Source: a virus
IMG/VR virus record: IMGVR_UViG_3300017773_000019
Location: 1 to 48,377 of that record
Direction: 5' to 3' (one strand)
Length of the DNA: 48,377 bases
The position numbers and the translations under genes are program-made. The notes below the pieces were generated by a model, which saw only the letters and a program-made list of their open reading frames with translations, did no database searches and had not been told where the DNA came from. Position 1 is the stretch's first letter; each line of letters begins with the position of its first letter. Below, one piece after another: positions 42,642 to 48,357 of this stretch.

Positions 42642-42674
42642 ATAAGCACCCCACGATCTACATGAGGTGCTTAT
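42642..42674 (-). terminator. Hairpin after the early-type gene, terminator-like
   Basis: A 13-bp stem (ATAAGCACCTCAT with GTGGGGTGCTTAT on the minus strand, two G-U pairs) and a 7-nt loop start 7 nt past the 165-residue gene. The downstream sequence GTATGTTTAAA gives only a weak T-tract, so partial termination is expected. Confidence 0.6.
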
Positions 42675-42681
42675 AGTCTGT

Positions 42682-43179
42682 TTAAGCAACCAGAGCTTTG
42701 AGGGCTTTGATCTTAGCAGATGGTATATCGTCACCATCCTTTAGTCCATCCTGACGACGCTTATCAGCTCTAGCAATCAGAGCACTGATAGCATCGTCAA
42801 GGTTTAATGGTTTGTAATCAGGCTCAGGCTTGAACTCCCAGAACGGTGTCTGGATAGCAGCCTGAGCATCATCAGCACTGATCTTAGTACGCTTGGCATG
42901 ATATGCAAAGCACTTGTCATCAGCGTTCCAGACGAATGTAGCATAAGCCTCCACCCATGCTTTGAAAGCATTGGCACGTCCCATAGCAGGGATAGCATTA
43001 AGCAAAGCGTTCATCTGACGAACAGCAGTATTGACATCATTTGTGTCATGCCACCGACGAACGATAGAGCATCCAGCACGATGAATGTCCGATTGAATGG
43101 ACTGTCCACGTTTGCCAATGCTCACAATCATTTTGTCGATTGCACTATCAGTTTTGATAAGAGTAATTTTAGTAGCCAT
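42682..43179 (-). CDS. Early-type phage protein, 165 aa, unknown
   Basis: 165 residues from the ATG at 43179, preceded by the same GGAGGTTACAATGG as the tandem-HTH gene. Helical N-terminus (IDKMIVSIGKRGQSIQSDIH), a central segment (NALLNAIPAMGRANAFKAWV then EAYATFVWNADDKCFAYHAK), and a basic C-terminal helix (LIARADKRRQDGL). I recall the same plan (about 160 residues, K-A-W-V near the middle) in phages of Alphaproteobacteria near the start of early regions; function unknown. It is the first gene transcribed leftward from the large intergenic region. Confidence 0.65.
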   Translation of the reverse strand: MATKITLIKTDSAIDKMIVSIGKRGQSIQSDIHRAGCSIVRRWHDTNDVNTAVRQMNALLNAIPAMGRANAFKAWVEAYATFVWNADDKCFAYHAKRTKISADDAQAAIQTPFWEFKPEPDYKPLNLDDAISALIARADKRRQDGLKDGDDIPSAKIKALKALVA

Positions 43180-43598
43180 TGTAACCTCCAACGATGTAGC
43201 TAAGTACCACACACTCACCATGAATGTGCAGAAACAAGCTACACCGAGAGCCGTTCGCTAGGCGGCTCTACGGGTCACTAGTCGGTCGGTGGGTGCAAGT
43301 CTCAGCATATATCCCCAAGGCTTATGAGCAGTGACCGCATACGTACTCATAAACACCAACCATATATAACCATAGTCACAGATAACTTAGACGGGTTGAC
43401 AAGTATCGCATGGCACAATTAGATTGCACACTAGCATTGATACGAACGCACCGAATGTTATCTATAACCGCCGCTCTACCGTTCTCCCTAGCACAATTCG
43501 CACTAGGACTTACGACACTATCTTATTGGGCAGCACCAAACCACCACCGATAGAGCTTCTGGCTATGCATAAAGAACAGCATATAATGTAGGATAGAG

Positions 43599-43639
43599 AT
43601 CGGGTTCAAGCGTACTCCCCGATACCACCACAGTATCGG
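43599..43639. promoter_or_regulatory. Two mutually exclusive hairpins
   Basis: ATCGGG (43599-43604) can pair with CCCGAT (43618-43623), or CCGATAC (43619-43625) can pair with GTATCGG (43633-43639). They share the central CCGAT, so only one can form. The layout recalls attenuators or recombinase/replication dyads, but no gene follows closely on the plus strand. Confidence 0.4.
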
Positions 43640-43779
43640 ATACAACCTGTAAAATCTCTAAACTTCTTTTCGTAAAACTGTTATGACATATCCAAACGGG
43701 TTTTACTAGTACCTATAAAGAGATCAATGAAATCAATGACTTAGCCTATAGTATTCAATAACTTGAATATGTTAAAAAA

Positions 43780-43811
43780 CGAATCAGTCCCGATGGATAC
43801 CGAATCAGTCC
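43780..43811 (+). repeat. Direct 11-bp repeats, 21-bp spacing
   Basis: CGAATCAGTCC at 43780-43790 and again at 43801-43811, exactly two helical turns apart, so a protein would meet both on the same DNA face. CCGAAAGTATA (43810-43820) overlaps the second copy and recurs inverted at 44050-44060. Confidence 0.75.
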
Positions 43812-43825
43812 GAAAGTATAGCTGA

Positions 43826-43987
43826 CCTATCCCTTTGGATAGGATATACTTTAGGGTAGCTAACACCTATCCATCGGTATAGGTTGGGCATGATAGTAAT
43901 TCGGATAGGTCAATATCTCATATGGGTAGCGTGATAACTCTTTTGGGACTAGACCTATCCGTTGGTATAGGATAAAGCGTGATAGTA
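43826..43987. repeat. CCTATCC...GGATAGG palindrome array
   Basis: A perfect dyad CCTATCC-CTTT-GGATAGG (43826-43843), a near copy CCTATCC-ATCG-GTATAGG (43866-43883), a half site GGATAGG (43903-43909) and another near copy CCTATCC-GTTG-GTATAGG (43954-43971). Between them GC(A/G)TGATA recurs at 43888, 43929 and 43977. The constant 4-bp spacer marks one dimeric binding protein. Initiator iterons or a repressor array. Confidence 0.75.
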
Positions 43988-44029
43988 CTAAGGGATACAT
44001 CTTTATTGCCAAAGTGTGCAAGCTCTACT

Positions 44030-44065
44030 CTTTCGGGTAGTTTTTCGGGTATACTTTCGGCTATA
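44030..44065 (+). repeat. Triple TTTCGG(G/C)TA tandem repeat
   Basis: CTTTCGGGTAG (44030-44040), TTTTTCGGGTATA (44041-44053) and CTTTCGGCTATA (44054-44065) follow one another with a 12-13-bp period. The third overlaps TATACTTTCGG, the inverse of 43810-43820. Possibly another array for the same control protein. Confidence 0.6.
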
Positions 44066-44305
44066 CAATCAACTATTGTCTAAAATATCTATACTTTTGA
44101 GTATGTTAGAGCTATTTTGTGCCGTAGAAACGCAAAGGTATATGATAGTTTTCTTTTGGACTAGCCATAAGAGCATGGGGGTATGGGCCAGGTGGGGGTG
44201 CGTGGTATGTATATATGCCCAATGCCAGAAATTAGGTTTTTTAAAGGGTGTAACATTATGTAACAATTTGTGATAAAGCTATAATGTCGCATGTTACCCA
44301 CATAT

Positions 44306-44350
44306 TTGTGATCACAAGGAGTTACAAGCAGATATTTTTATGTGATCACA
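44306..44350. promoter_or_regulatory. Two TGTGATCACA palindromes
   Basis: TTGTGATCACAA (44306-44317) is a perfect 12-bp palindrome, and TGTGATCACA (44341-44350) repeats its core 34 bp further on; a degenerate site TTGTGATAAA lies at 44268-44277. They stand just before the rightward promoter at 44372, where an activator or repressor could act. Confidence 0.65.
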
Positions 44351-44371
44351 AAATAAATTTGCATGTACCTC

Positions 44372-44401
44372 TTGACATGGCCGCTTAAAGTATTATATAA
44401 T
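44372..44401 (+). promoter_or_regulatory. Consensus sigma70 promoter of the rightward operon
   Basis: TTGACA at 44372-44377 and TATAAT at 44396-44401, spacer 18: the best promoter in the window. GCTTAAAGTA lies inside the spacer and the 15-bp palindrome AATACTTAAAGTATT (44399-44413) covers the -10 edge and start site, so strong repression is expected. A second possible promoter, TTGACT (44547) with TATAAC (44570), spacer 17, runs into the next start codon. Confidence 0.75.
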
Positions 44402-44502
44402 ACTTAAAGTATTCTTTAAGTAACCTAAAGTTTTTAATACTACTATTAATATTATTAATATTATTAATACTTAAGGAATACTTTAAGTAATACTTTAAGT
44501 AT
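44383..44502. promoter_or_regulatory. Operator cluster B: ACTTWAAGT palindromes and 13-bp core
   Basis: Sites: GCTTAAAGTA (44383-44392), AATACTTAAAGTATT (44399-44413), TTCTTTAAGTAA (44412-44423), a weak CCTAAAGTT (from 44424), TACTTTAAGTA (44479-44489) and ATACTTTAAGTAT (44490-44502). The core AATACTACTATTA is at 44436-44448, in the same plus-strand orientation as in cluster A. The leader of the 44578 gene carries most of these. Confidence 0.78.
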
Positions 44503-44577
44503 GGTGTGCAAATCTTAAATTTCTTTCTGTCGTACCATTTAAAGTGTTGACTTTTACTCCAATACAGGTTATAACTT

Positions 44578-44829
44578 ATGAGTAAAACAAAATTATACTC
44601 GTCTGATAAGGTCATTGAAGAATTTTATAAGGCTTTAGCATCAAGGGACGAAGGTAAACTACGAAGAGTACACATACCAAGGTCTGATGTGTTTTATGTA
44701 AGAGAAAAAATATACCAAGACACAGGCATTAAGTATTCTTTAGACAGAATCGAGAGAGCAATGTACCTAGAGGGTATGCTTAGTGCTTCTGATGTCTTTG
44801 AACCGAATAGAAAGAGAGAATATGGCTAG
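44578..44829 (+). CDS. First rightward gene, small basic protein, 83 aa
   Basis: 83 residues, basic N-terminal half (EGKLRRVHIPRSDVFYVREK) and a helix with RIERAMYLEGML. A weak ribosome site (AGGTT) precedes the ATG; the -10-like TATAAC stands 3 nt before it, so the operator-bearing upstream promoter (44372) is the more likely source of its message. Being first behind the most strongly controlled promoter, it could be a regulator such as a Cro-like protein, yet I see no convincing HTH. Overlaps the holin-like gene by 8 nt. Confidence 0.6.
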   Translation: MSKTKLYSSDKVIEEFYKALASRDEGKLRRVHIPRSDVFYVREKIYQDTGIKYSLDRIERAMYLEGMLSASDVFEPNRKREYG

Positions 44830-45043
44830 TACTATTATTGATAACTATAAAATATTCCCCAGATTAATGATGCTTGTAGTAACTATCCTTACTTACCAGG
44901 CTACCCACTGGTTTATGAACCTACCAGACCCCTCTAATGCACAGGCAGGACTTGTATCTGTGTGTATGGGTGCGCTAACAGGTTGCTTTGGTATCTGGAT
45001 GAACAAAGAAGCTAAAACAGATAGGGCAGTAAATGAGAAGTAA
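44822..45043 (+). CDS. Putative holin, two membrane helices
   Basis: 73 residues from the ATG at 44822 (an upstream non-ATG start is less likely). Two membrane helices: PRLMMLVVTILTYQATHWFM and QAGLVSVCMGALTGCFGIWM, with a short PDPSNA turn and a charged tail (NKEAKTDRAVNEK). This is the layout of a class II holin, and I recall this YKIFPRLM...PDPS..QA family beside phage lysins. It would form the membrane lesion that times lysis. AGAGAG before the ATG; overlaps genes on both sides. Confidence 0.7.
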   Translation: MASTIIDNYKIFPRLMMLVVTILTYQATHWFMNLPDPSNAQAGLVSVCMGALTGCFGIWMNKEAKTDRAVNEK

Positions 45044-45149
45044 AAAGACAACTCCTAAAAAGAAACCTGTTAAAAGAGATATGGCTATTGTAATATCTGT
45101 TGGTGCTATACCGTTAAAGAAAAAGCCTAGAAAGAAAGCAAAGAAGTGA
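45033..45149 (+). CDS. Very basic small protein, 38 aa
   Basis: 38 residues: RSKKTTPKKKPVKRD, a short hydrophobic strand (MAIVISVGAIPL) and KKKPRKKAKK. It overlaps the holin-like gene by 11 nt and ends 1 nt before the next ATG, so it fits the operon exactly. Probably binds nucleic acid or membranes; function unknown. It may be translated by coupling since no clear ribosome site is seen. Confidence 0.5.
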   Translation: MRSKKTTPKKKPVKRDMAIVISVGAIPLKKKPRKKAKK

Positions 45150-45150
45150 T

Positions 45151-45360
45151 ATGTATTTAATAGTAATGGTAATGCTACAAACAGGGCAGTATAAGATAGT
45201 TTCAGATCAAATGTTATATGCAACAATGGACATATGTGAGGTTGCACGTACAACATTAATGGAAAAGTTAGAAGAGACTAAACCTTCAGAAGATGCTACT
45301 GTAGTATCTAAATGCACAATGTTATCTTTTGAAGTAGATAAATCAAAGGTTACATTATGA
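45151..45360 (+). CDS. Small protein near lysis genes, 69 aa
   Basis: 69 residues with a short hydrophobic start (MYLIVMVMLQTG), a helix (ATMDICEVARTTLMEKLEET), then VVSKCTMLSF; two cysteines (about residues 29 and 55). It lacks a full membrane helix. ATGA-coupled to the 3TM holin-like gene. It resembles short exported-type phage proteins of unknown role; a spanin component is possible but not supported by a clear signal peptide. Confidence 0.5.
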   Translation: MYLIVMVMLQTGQYKIVSDQMLYATMDICEVARTTLMEKLEETKPSEDATVVSKCTMLSFEVDKSKVTL

Positions 45361-45815
45361 TTACATTACTTGGAAGTTTACTAGGATTTGGTACTTCGTT
45401 TCTACCTGAAATATTAAATTACTTTAAAGCAGGACAAGAACACAAACATAACTTAGAACGTATGTCGCTTGAAATGGACATGATGGCAAAGCGTAATGAG
45501 CTAAAGCTTAACATCATAGATAAGCAAGCAGAGATTAAAGAAACAGAGGGGCTATACAAACATGATAGCATGGATGCAGGAGGTTTTATTAACGCACTAC
45601 GAGGCAGTGTCCGTCCTGTCATCACTTATGTTTTCTTTGGCCTTTTTGTTGCCATTAAAGTAACAGCACTTATATCTCTTATGGATGCAGGTAATGATCT
45701 TGGTAGGTCACTGTCTTTGATTTGGGATGATGCTACAAGTGGACTATTTGCAGCTATAATAAGCTTTTGGTTTGGTGGCAGAGCAGTATCCAAGTATGTA
45801 AAAACACCAGTATAG
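45357..45815 (+). CDS. 3TM holin-like protein
   Basis: 152 residues. An N-terminal hydrophobic helix (LLGSLLGFGTSFLPEILNYF), a long charged coiled coil (LERMSLEMDMMAKRNELKL), then two membrane helices (VRPVITYVFFGLFVAIKVTA; SGLFAAIISFWFGGRAV). Order and spacing match the three-helix holin group known from the Rhodobacter gene transfer agent (PF11351 type, from memory). With the two-helix candidate at 44822 it makes two holin-type proteins for one endolysin; one may be an antiholin. ATGA overlap upstream. Confidence 0.7.
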   Translation: MITLLGSLLGFGTSFLPEILNYFKAGQEHKHNLERMSLEMDMMAKRNELKLNIIDKQAEIKETEGLYKHDSMDAGGFINALRGSVRPVITYVFFGLFVAIKVTALISLMDAGNDLGRSLSLIWDDATSGLFAAIISFWFGGRAVSKYVKTPV

Positions 45816-45828
45816 TAGAGAGAATCTA

Positions 45829-45981
45829 ATGAGTCTATATGAAAACATTCATAAAAAACGAAAGAGTGGAAGATCAATGCGAAAGAAAGGTGCTAAAGGT
45901 GCTCCTACCTCTGCTAACTTTGCAGCAGCAGCACGAACCACTCGTAATAAAAAAGTTAATAAGGTGAAAAAGAAAAAATGA
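45829..45981 (+). CDS. Small basic phage protein, 50 aa
   Basis: 50 residues of a short family I know from many marine phages: SLYENIHKKRKSGRSMRKKG followed by AKGAPTSANFAAAARTTRN and a Lys-rich end. AGAGAG precedes the ATG and the stop overlaps the endolysin start as ATGA. High charge suggests DNA or capsid binding. Function unknown despite wide conservation. Confidence 0.65.
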   Translation: MSLYENIHKKRKSGRSMRKKGAKGAPTSANFAAAARTTRNKKVNKVKKKK

Positions 45982-46430
45982 CATTTAAACTAAGTGAAAG
46001 AAGTCTAGGTAAACTTAAAGGTGTAGATGATACATTAGTAGAAGTTGTTAAAGAGGCTATTAAGCTAACTAAAGTAGACTTTGGAGTTACGTATGGTCTT
46101 AGAACCTTAGAGGAACAGCAGAAGCTGTATGATTCTGGTAGATCACAAACTATGAAATCTAAACATCTTGATGGTAGAGCCGTAGACCTTGTAGCATACT
46201 TTGGTTCTGATATATCTTGGGAGTTAAATGTCTATGATGATATCTGTGATGCAATGGCAGAAGCAGCCAGGAGACACACACTATCTGTTAAGTGGGGAGC
46301 AGCATGGTCTGAAGGTGACATTAGGATGTATACAGGTACAGCAGAAGATGCTATGAATGCCTATGTAGACTTGCGTAGGTCACAAGGACGTAGACCCTTT
46401 ATTGATGCCCCTCATTTTGAGATGATGTAA
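45978..46430 (+). CDS. Endolysin: M15 L-alanyl-D-glutamate peptidase type
   Basis: 150 residues with the zinc peptidase pattern of M15/VanY-like endolysins (T5 lysin type): GLRTLEEQQKLYDSGRSQT, then SKHLDGRAVDLVAYF with His63 and Asp70, KWGAAW near 105-110, and DAPHFEM with His146. It would cut the peptide bridge in peptidoglycan at the end of infection. No signal peptide, so release depends on a holin. ATGA-coupled to the 50-residue basic protein, three genes after the first holin candidate. Confidence 0.88.
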   Translation: MTFKLSERSLGKLKGVDDTLVEVVKEAIKLTKVDFGVTYGLRTLEEQQKLYDSGRSQTMKSKHLDGRAVDLVAYFGSDISWELNVYDDICDAMAEAARRHTLSVKWGAAWSEGDIRMYTGTAEDAMNAYVDLRRSQGRRPFIDAPHFEMM

Positions 46431-46513
46431 TTTGGTGGCTAAACAATTAATTTGATAAAGCAGCAGAGGTAAGATAGTGAACCGCCCATGTTCCCCTGCA
46501 AATTAGGATTAAA

Positions 46514-46759
46514 ATGGCTAGAAACTACAAAAGTGAGTATACTAACTACCACAGTACCCCAAAACAAAAAGTTAATAGAGCTTCTAGAAACTCTGCTAGA
46601 AGCACTCTAAAGAAAACTGGTATAGTTAAAAAAGGTGATGGTAAAGATGTTAATCACCGTAATGGAAACCCAAAAGATAATAGAAGGTCAAACCTTTCAG
46701 TAACAACTAAACGAGCAAATAGATCGTTTCCTAGAAATAAAAGAGCAGGTAAAAAATAG
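46514..46759 (+). CDS. HNH-like small basic protein, 81 aa
   Basis: 81 basic residues. GDGKDVNHRNGNPKDNRRSN then L matches the second half of HNH nucleases (H-x-x-G-x-x-x-D/N-N-R-x-x-N-L), yet only one conserved His and no other metal ligands are present, so it may bind rather than cut DNA. I recall the family (DGKDVxHxxGNPxNN) in many marine phages, near packaging genes. The 83-nt gap before it holds a weak GCAGAGG/CCCCTGC dyad. Its stop overlaps the next GTG start. Confidence 0.65.
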   Translation: MARNYKSEYTNYHSTPKQKVNRASRNSARSTLKKTGIVKKGDGKDVNHRNGNPKDNRRSNLSVTTKRANRSFPRNKRAGKK

Positions 46760-47049
46760 TGGCTGGTAAAAAAGGTACAATGAAGGGTCATAGCATCAAA
46801 GGAGGTCATAAAAGACCAACTAAATCTGGTGCTGGTATGACTAAGAAAGGTGTTGCTAAATACCGTAGAGATAATCCTGGTTCTAAGTTAAAGACTGCTG
46901 TAACTGGTAAAGTTAAAAAAGGTAGTAAGGCAGCTAAACGTAGAAAATCTTTTTGTGCAAGAAGTGCAGGGCAAATGAAGAAGTTCCCTAAAGCAGCTAA
47001 GAATCCTAATTCAAGGTTACGTCAAGCTCGTAGACGATGGAAGTGTTAG
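46759..47049 (+). CDS. DUF6321-like basic protein, 96 aa (GTG start)
   Basis: 96 residues. The start is GTG in the overlap TAGTG with the previous stop; no ATG fits as well. The sequence KRPTKSGAGMTKKGVAKYRR then DNPGSKLKTAVTG and RRKSFCARSAGQMKKFPKAA to RRRWKC matches a widely conserved phage family of unknown function (DUF6321 as I remember). Very Lys/Arg-rich with two Cys. Possibly a virion or DNA-bound protein. Confidence 0.75.
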   Translation: MAGKKGTMKGHSIKGGHKRPTKSGAGMTKKGVAKYRRDNPGSKLKTAVTGKVKKGSKAAKRRKSFCARSAGQMKKFPKAAKNPNSRLRQARRRWKC

Positions 47050-47349
47050 ATGACAAAAAAGAAAGACCCAAAAGTAGGAACAGGTAAGAAACCTAAAGGG
47101 TCTGATCGTAGACTGTACACAGACGAGAACCCTAAAGATACCGTATCAATTAAGTTTGCTACAATGGCTAATGCAAAAGCTACAATAGCTAAAGTAAAAA
47201 AGATAAAGAAACCTTATGCAAGAAAGATTCAGATATTGACAGTAGCTGAACAACGTGCTAAAGTAATGAAGAAGACAGCAATAGCAAATGTCTTCAAAGC
47301 AGCTAAAGCAGACTTGCGAAGGAAACACAATGCCGTATCTAACAAGTAG
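47050..47349 (+). CDS. DUF5872-like basic protein, 99 aa
   Basis: 99 residues; start codon directly follows the previous stop. KKPKGSDRRLYTDENPKDTV followed by SIKFAT and KIKKPYARKIQILTVAEQRA is a pattern I know from marine phages, probably DUF5872. Highly basic. Together with the two genes before it and the last gene in the window it forms a Lys-rich group. Function unknown. Confidence 0.7.
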   Translation: MTKKKDPKVGTGKKPKGSDRRLYTDENPKDTVSIKFATMANAKATIAKVKKIKKPYARKIQILTVAEQRAKVMKKTAIANVFKAAKADLRRKHNAVSNK

Positions 47350-48013
47350 TATACCATATTTTAAAGCATGGGTAAGAAGAGAGTATACAAAGAATCACGA
47401 AGAATATCACGGAGAGTTTCTACACTGCATGGTGGTAGCAGTGACAACGATGCCGAACAGAACTCTCAGCTTCCAAGTTATCTTTACAGGATGCGAGTCA
47501 GACGATTCGGAAGAAGACCAGAATATACACGGAGGGGCAATGTGGGCAAGAATGCCTCTGACAGCTCTGGTAGCTGATGTACCTTACGAAGAGTGGCCCA
47601 CAGAACTACCACCCTATATGGCACAGCCTTGGGATTGTATGTCGCACACACACAGTGTGTACAAGATAGAGAGAGCTAGTCCTGCTCCTTGGATTGCCAA
47701 AGTAGATGGAGAGTTCTATCCTGCCAAATACTATTTCACTGTTGACTATACTGACAATGAAGTAGCTGACGATCCTGCACAACATAAACAGTCTCACGTA
47801 TTAGAGCTGTTAGATGCTGGACAATATACAGGTAACATGGTTGCGTTGCCCAATAATAGAGTGAGAGTAACTCATCCAGCTTGGTTTGAAACAGGACAAG
47901 GTGCTCCTGACTTTAGACCTAATCAACATATTTATAACTCTAAAGAAAATGTAGACTATGTATGGGATACACAAAGAGTTTTTAACAATTTATACAGTGA
48001 GGATCAACAATGA
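47330..48013 (+). CDS. Conserved phage protein, 227 aa, unknown
   Basis: 227 residues from the ATG at 47330, chosen for AAGGAAACACA in front; it overlaps the previous gene by 20 nt. Features: PYFKAWVRREYTKNHEEYHG at the start, an FHCM-type strand (EFLHCMVVAVTTMPNRTLSF), GGAMWARMPLTALVADVPYE, and QPWDCMSHTHSVYKIERASP. Beta-rich without signal or membrane segment. I recall relatives close to terminase genes of marine phages; function unknown. ATGA-coupled to the next gene. Confidence 0.7.
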   Translation: MPYLTSSIPYFKAWVRREYTKNHEEYHGEFLHCMVVAVTTMPNRTLSFQVIFTGCESDDSEEDQNIHGGAMWARMPLTALVADVPYEEWPTELPPYMAQPWDCMSHTHSVYKIERASPAPWIAKVDGEFYPAKYYFTVDYTDNEVADDPAQHKQSHVLELLDAGQYTGNMVALPNNRVRVTHPAWFETGQGAPDFRPNQHIYNSKENVDYVWDTQRVFNNLYSEDQQ

Positions 48014-48357
48014 AGATGAAGAAAAAGGGCATGGCTAATGGTGGCATGGGTAAAAAAATGAAGAAAAAAGGTATGGCTAAGGGCGGTATGAAAAAGGGTT
48101 ATGCTGCTGGTGGTGTTAGCAAACCAGATTTCTTAGATATTGATAAAGATGGTAATAAAAAAGAATCCATGAAAAAAGCTTCTCAAGATCGTAAAGGTGT
48201 GATGAATGGCGGTATGATGAAGAAAAAGGGCATGGCTAAAGGTGGAAAAGTTATGACTTATAACATAGGTGGCATGGTTAAGTCACAAGGTAAAGTTAAT
48301 ACTGGCATTCGCATGGCTAAAGGTGGTGCAATGGGTGGTATGAAGAAGAATAAATAA
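48010..48357 (+). CDS. Lys/Met/Gly repeat protein, 115 aa
   Basis: 115 residues dominated by repeats of KKKGMAKGGM or close copies (KKKGMANGGMG, MKKKGMAKGG, RMAKGGAMGGMKK) with one ordinary segment (KPDFLDIDKDGNKKESMKK) that could bind a cation (D-x-D-x-D-G). Such proteins are common next to phage packaging or head genes and are often seen in virions; role unknown. ATGA overlap with the upstream gene. Only 20 nt of sequence follow to the window edge, with no further gene visible. Confidence 0.7.
   Translation: MKMKKKGMANGGMGKKMKKKGMAKGGMKKGYAAGGVSKPDFLDIDKDGNKKESMKKASQDRKGVMNGGMMKKKGMAKGGKVMTYNIGGMVKSQGKVNTGIRMAKGGAMGGMKKNK

Larger units (their letters stand above)
43180..44577. other. 1.4-kb gene-free control region, candidate origin
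   Basis: This stretch separates the leftward and rightward early genes. Short frames occur in it (for example 44016-44273) but none has a ribosome site or recognisable protein. It contains a stem (AGAGCCG 43247-43253 with CGGCTCT 43263-43269), a leader dyad TGTAGCT/AGCTACA (43195-43201, 43237-43243), iteron-like repeats, palindromes, two AT-rich stretches and promoters, listed separately. Divergent early transcription plus iterons fits a replication origin and switch region. No tRNA was recognised. Confidence 0.7.

Noticed and set aside
43395-43425. TTGACA with TAGATT as a plus-strand promoter
   Set aside because: The -10 is poor and no gene follows for more than 1 kb.
43600-43640. tRNA-like GGTTCAAG near paired arms
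   Set aside because: No acceptor, D or anticodon arm can be built around it; no tRNA seen anywhere in the window.
43826-43987. CRISPR-like array
   Set aside because: Repeats are short dyads with unequal gaps, no spacers of constant size and no cas genes.
44016-44273. 85-codon open frame in the intergenic region (and its antisense frame)
   Set aside because: Non-ATG start, no ribosome site, odd composition, and it covers the tandem TTTCGG repeats.
44306-44350. CRP/FNR sites
   Set aside because: Half sites are adjacent with no 6-bp centre, unlike CRP or FNR boxes.
44385-44615. Minus-strand frame over operator cluster B
   Set aside because: It translates AT-rich palindromes into Tyr/Asn/Ile runs and crosses the start of a better gene.
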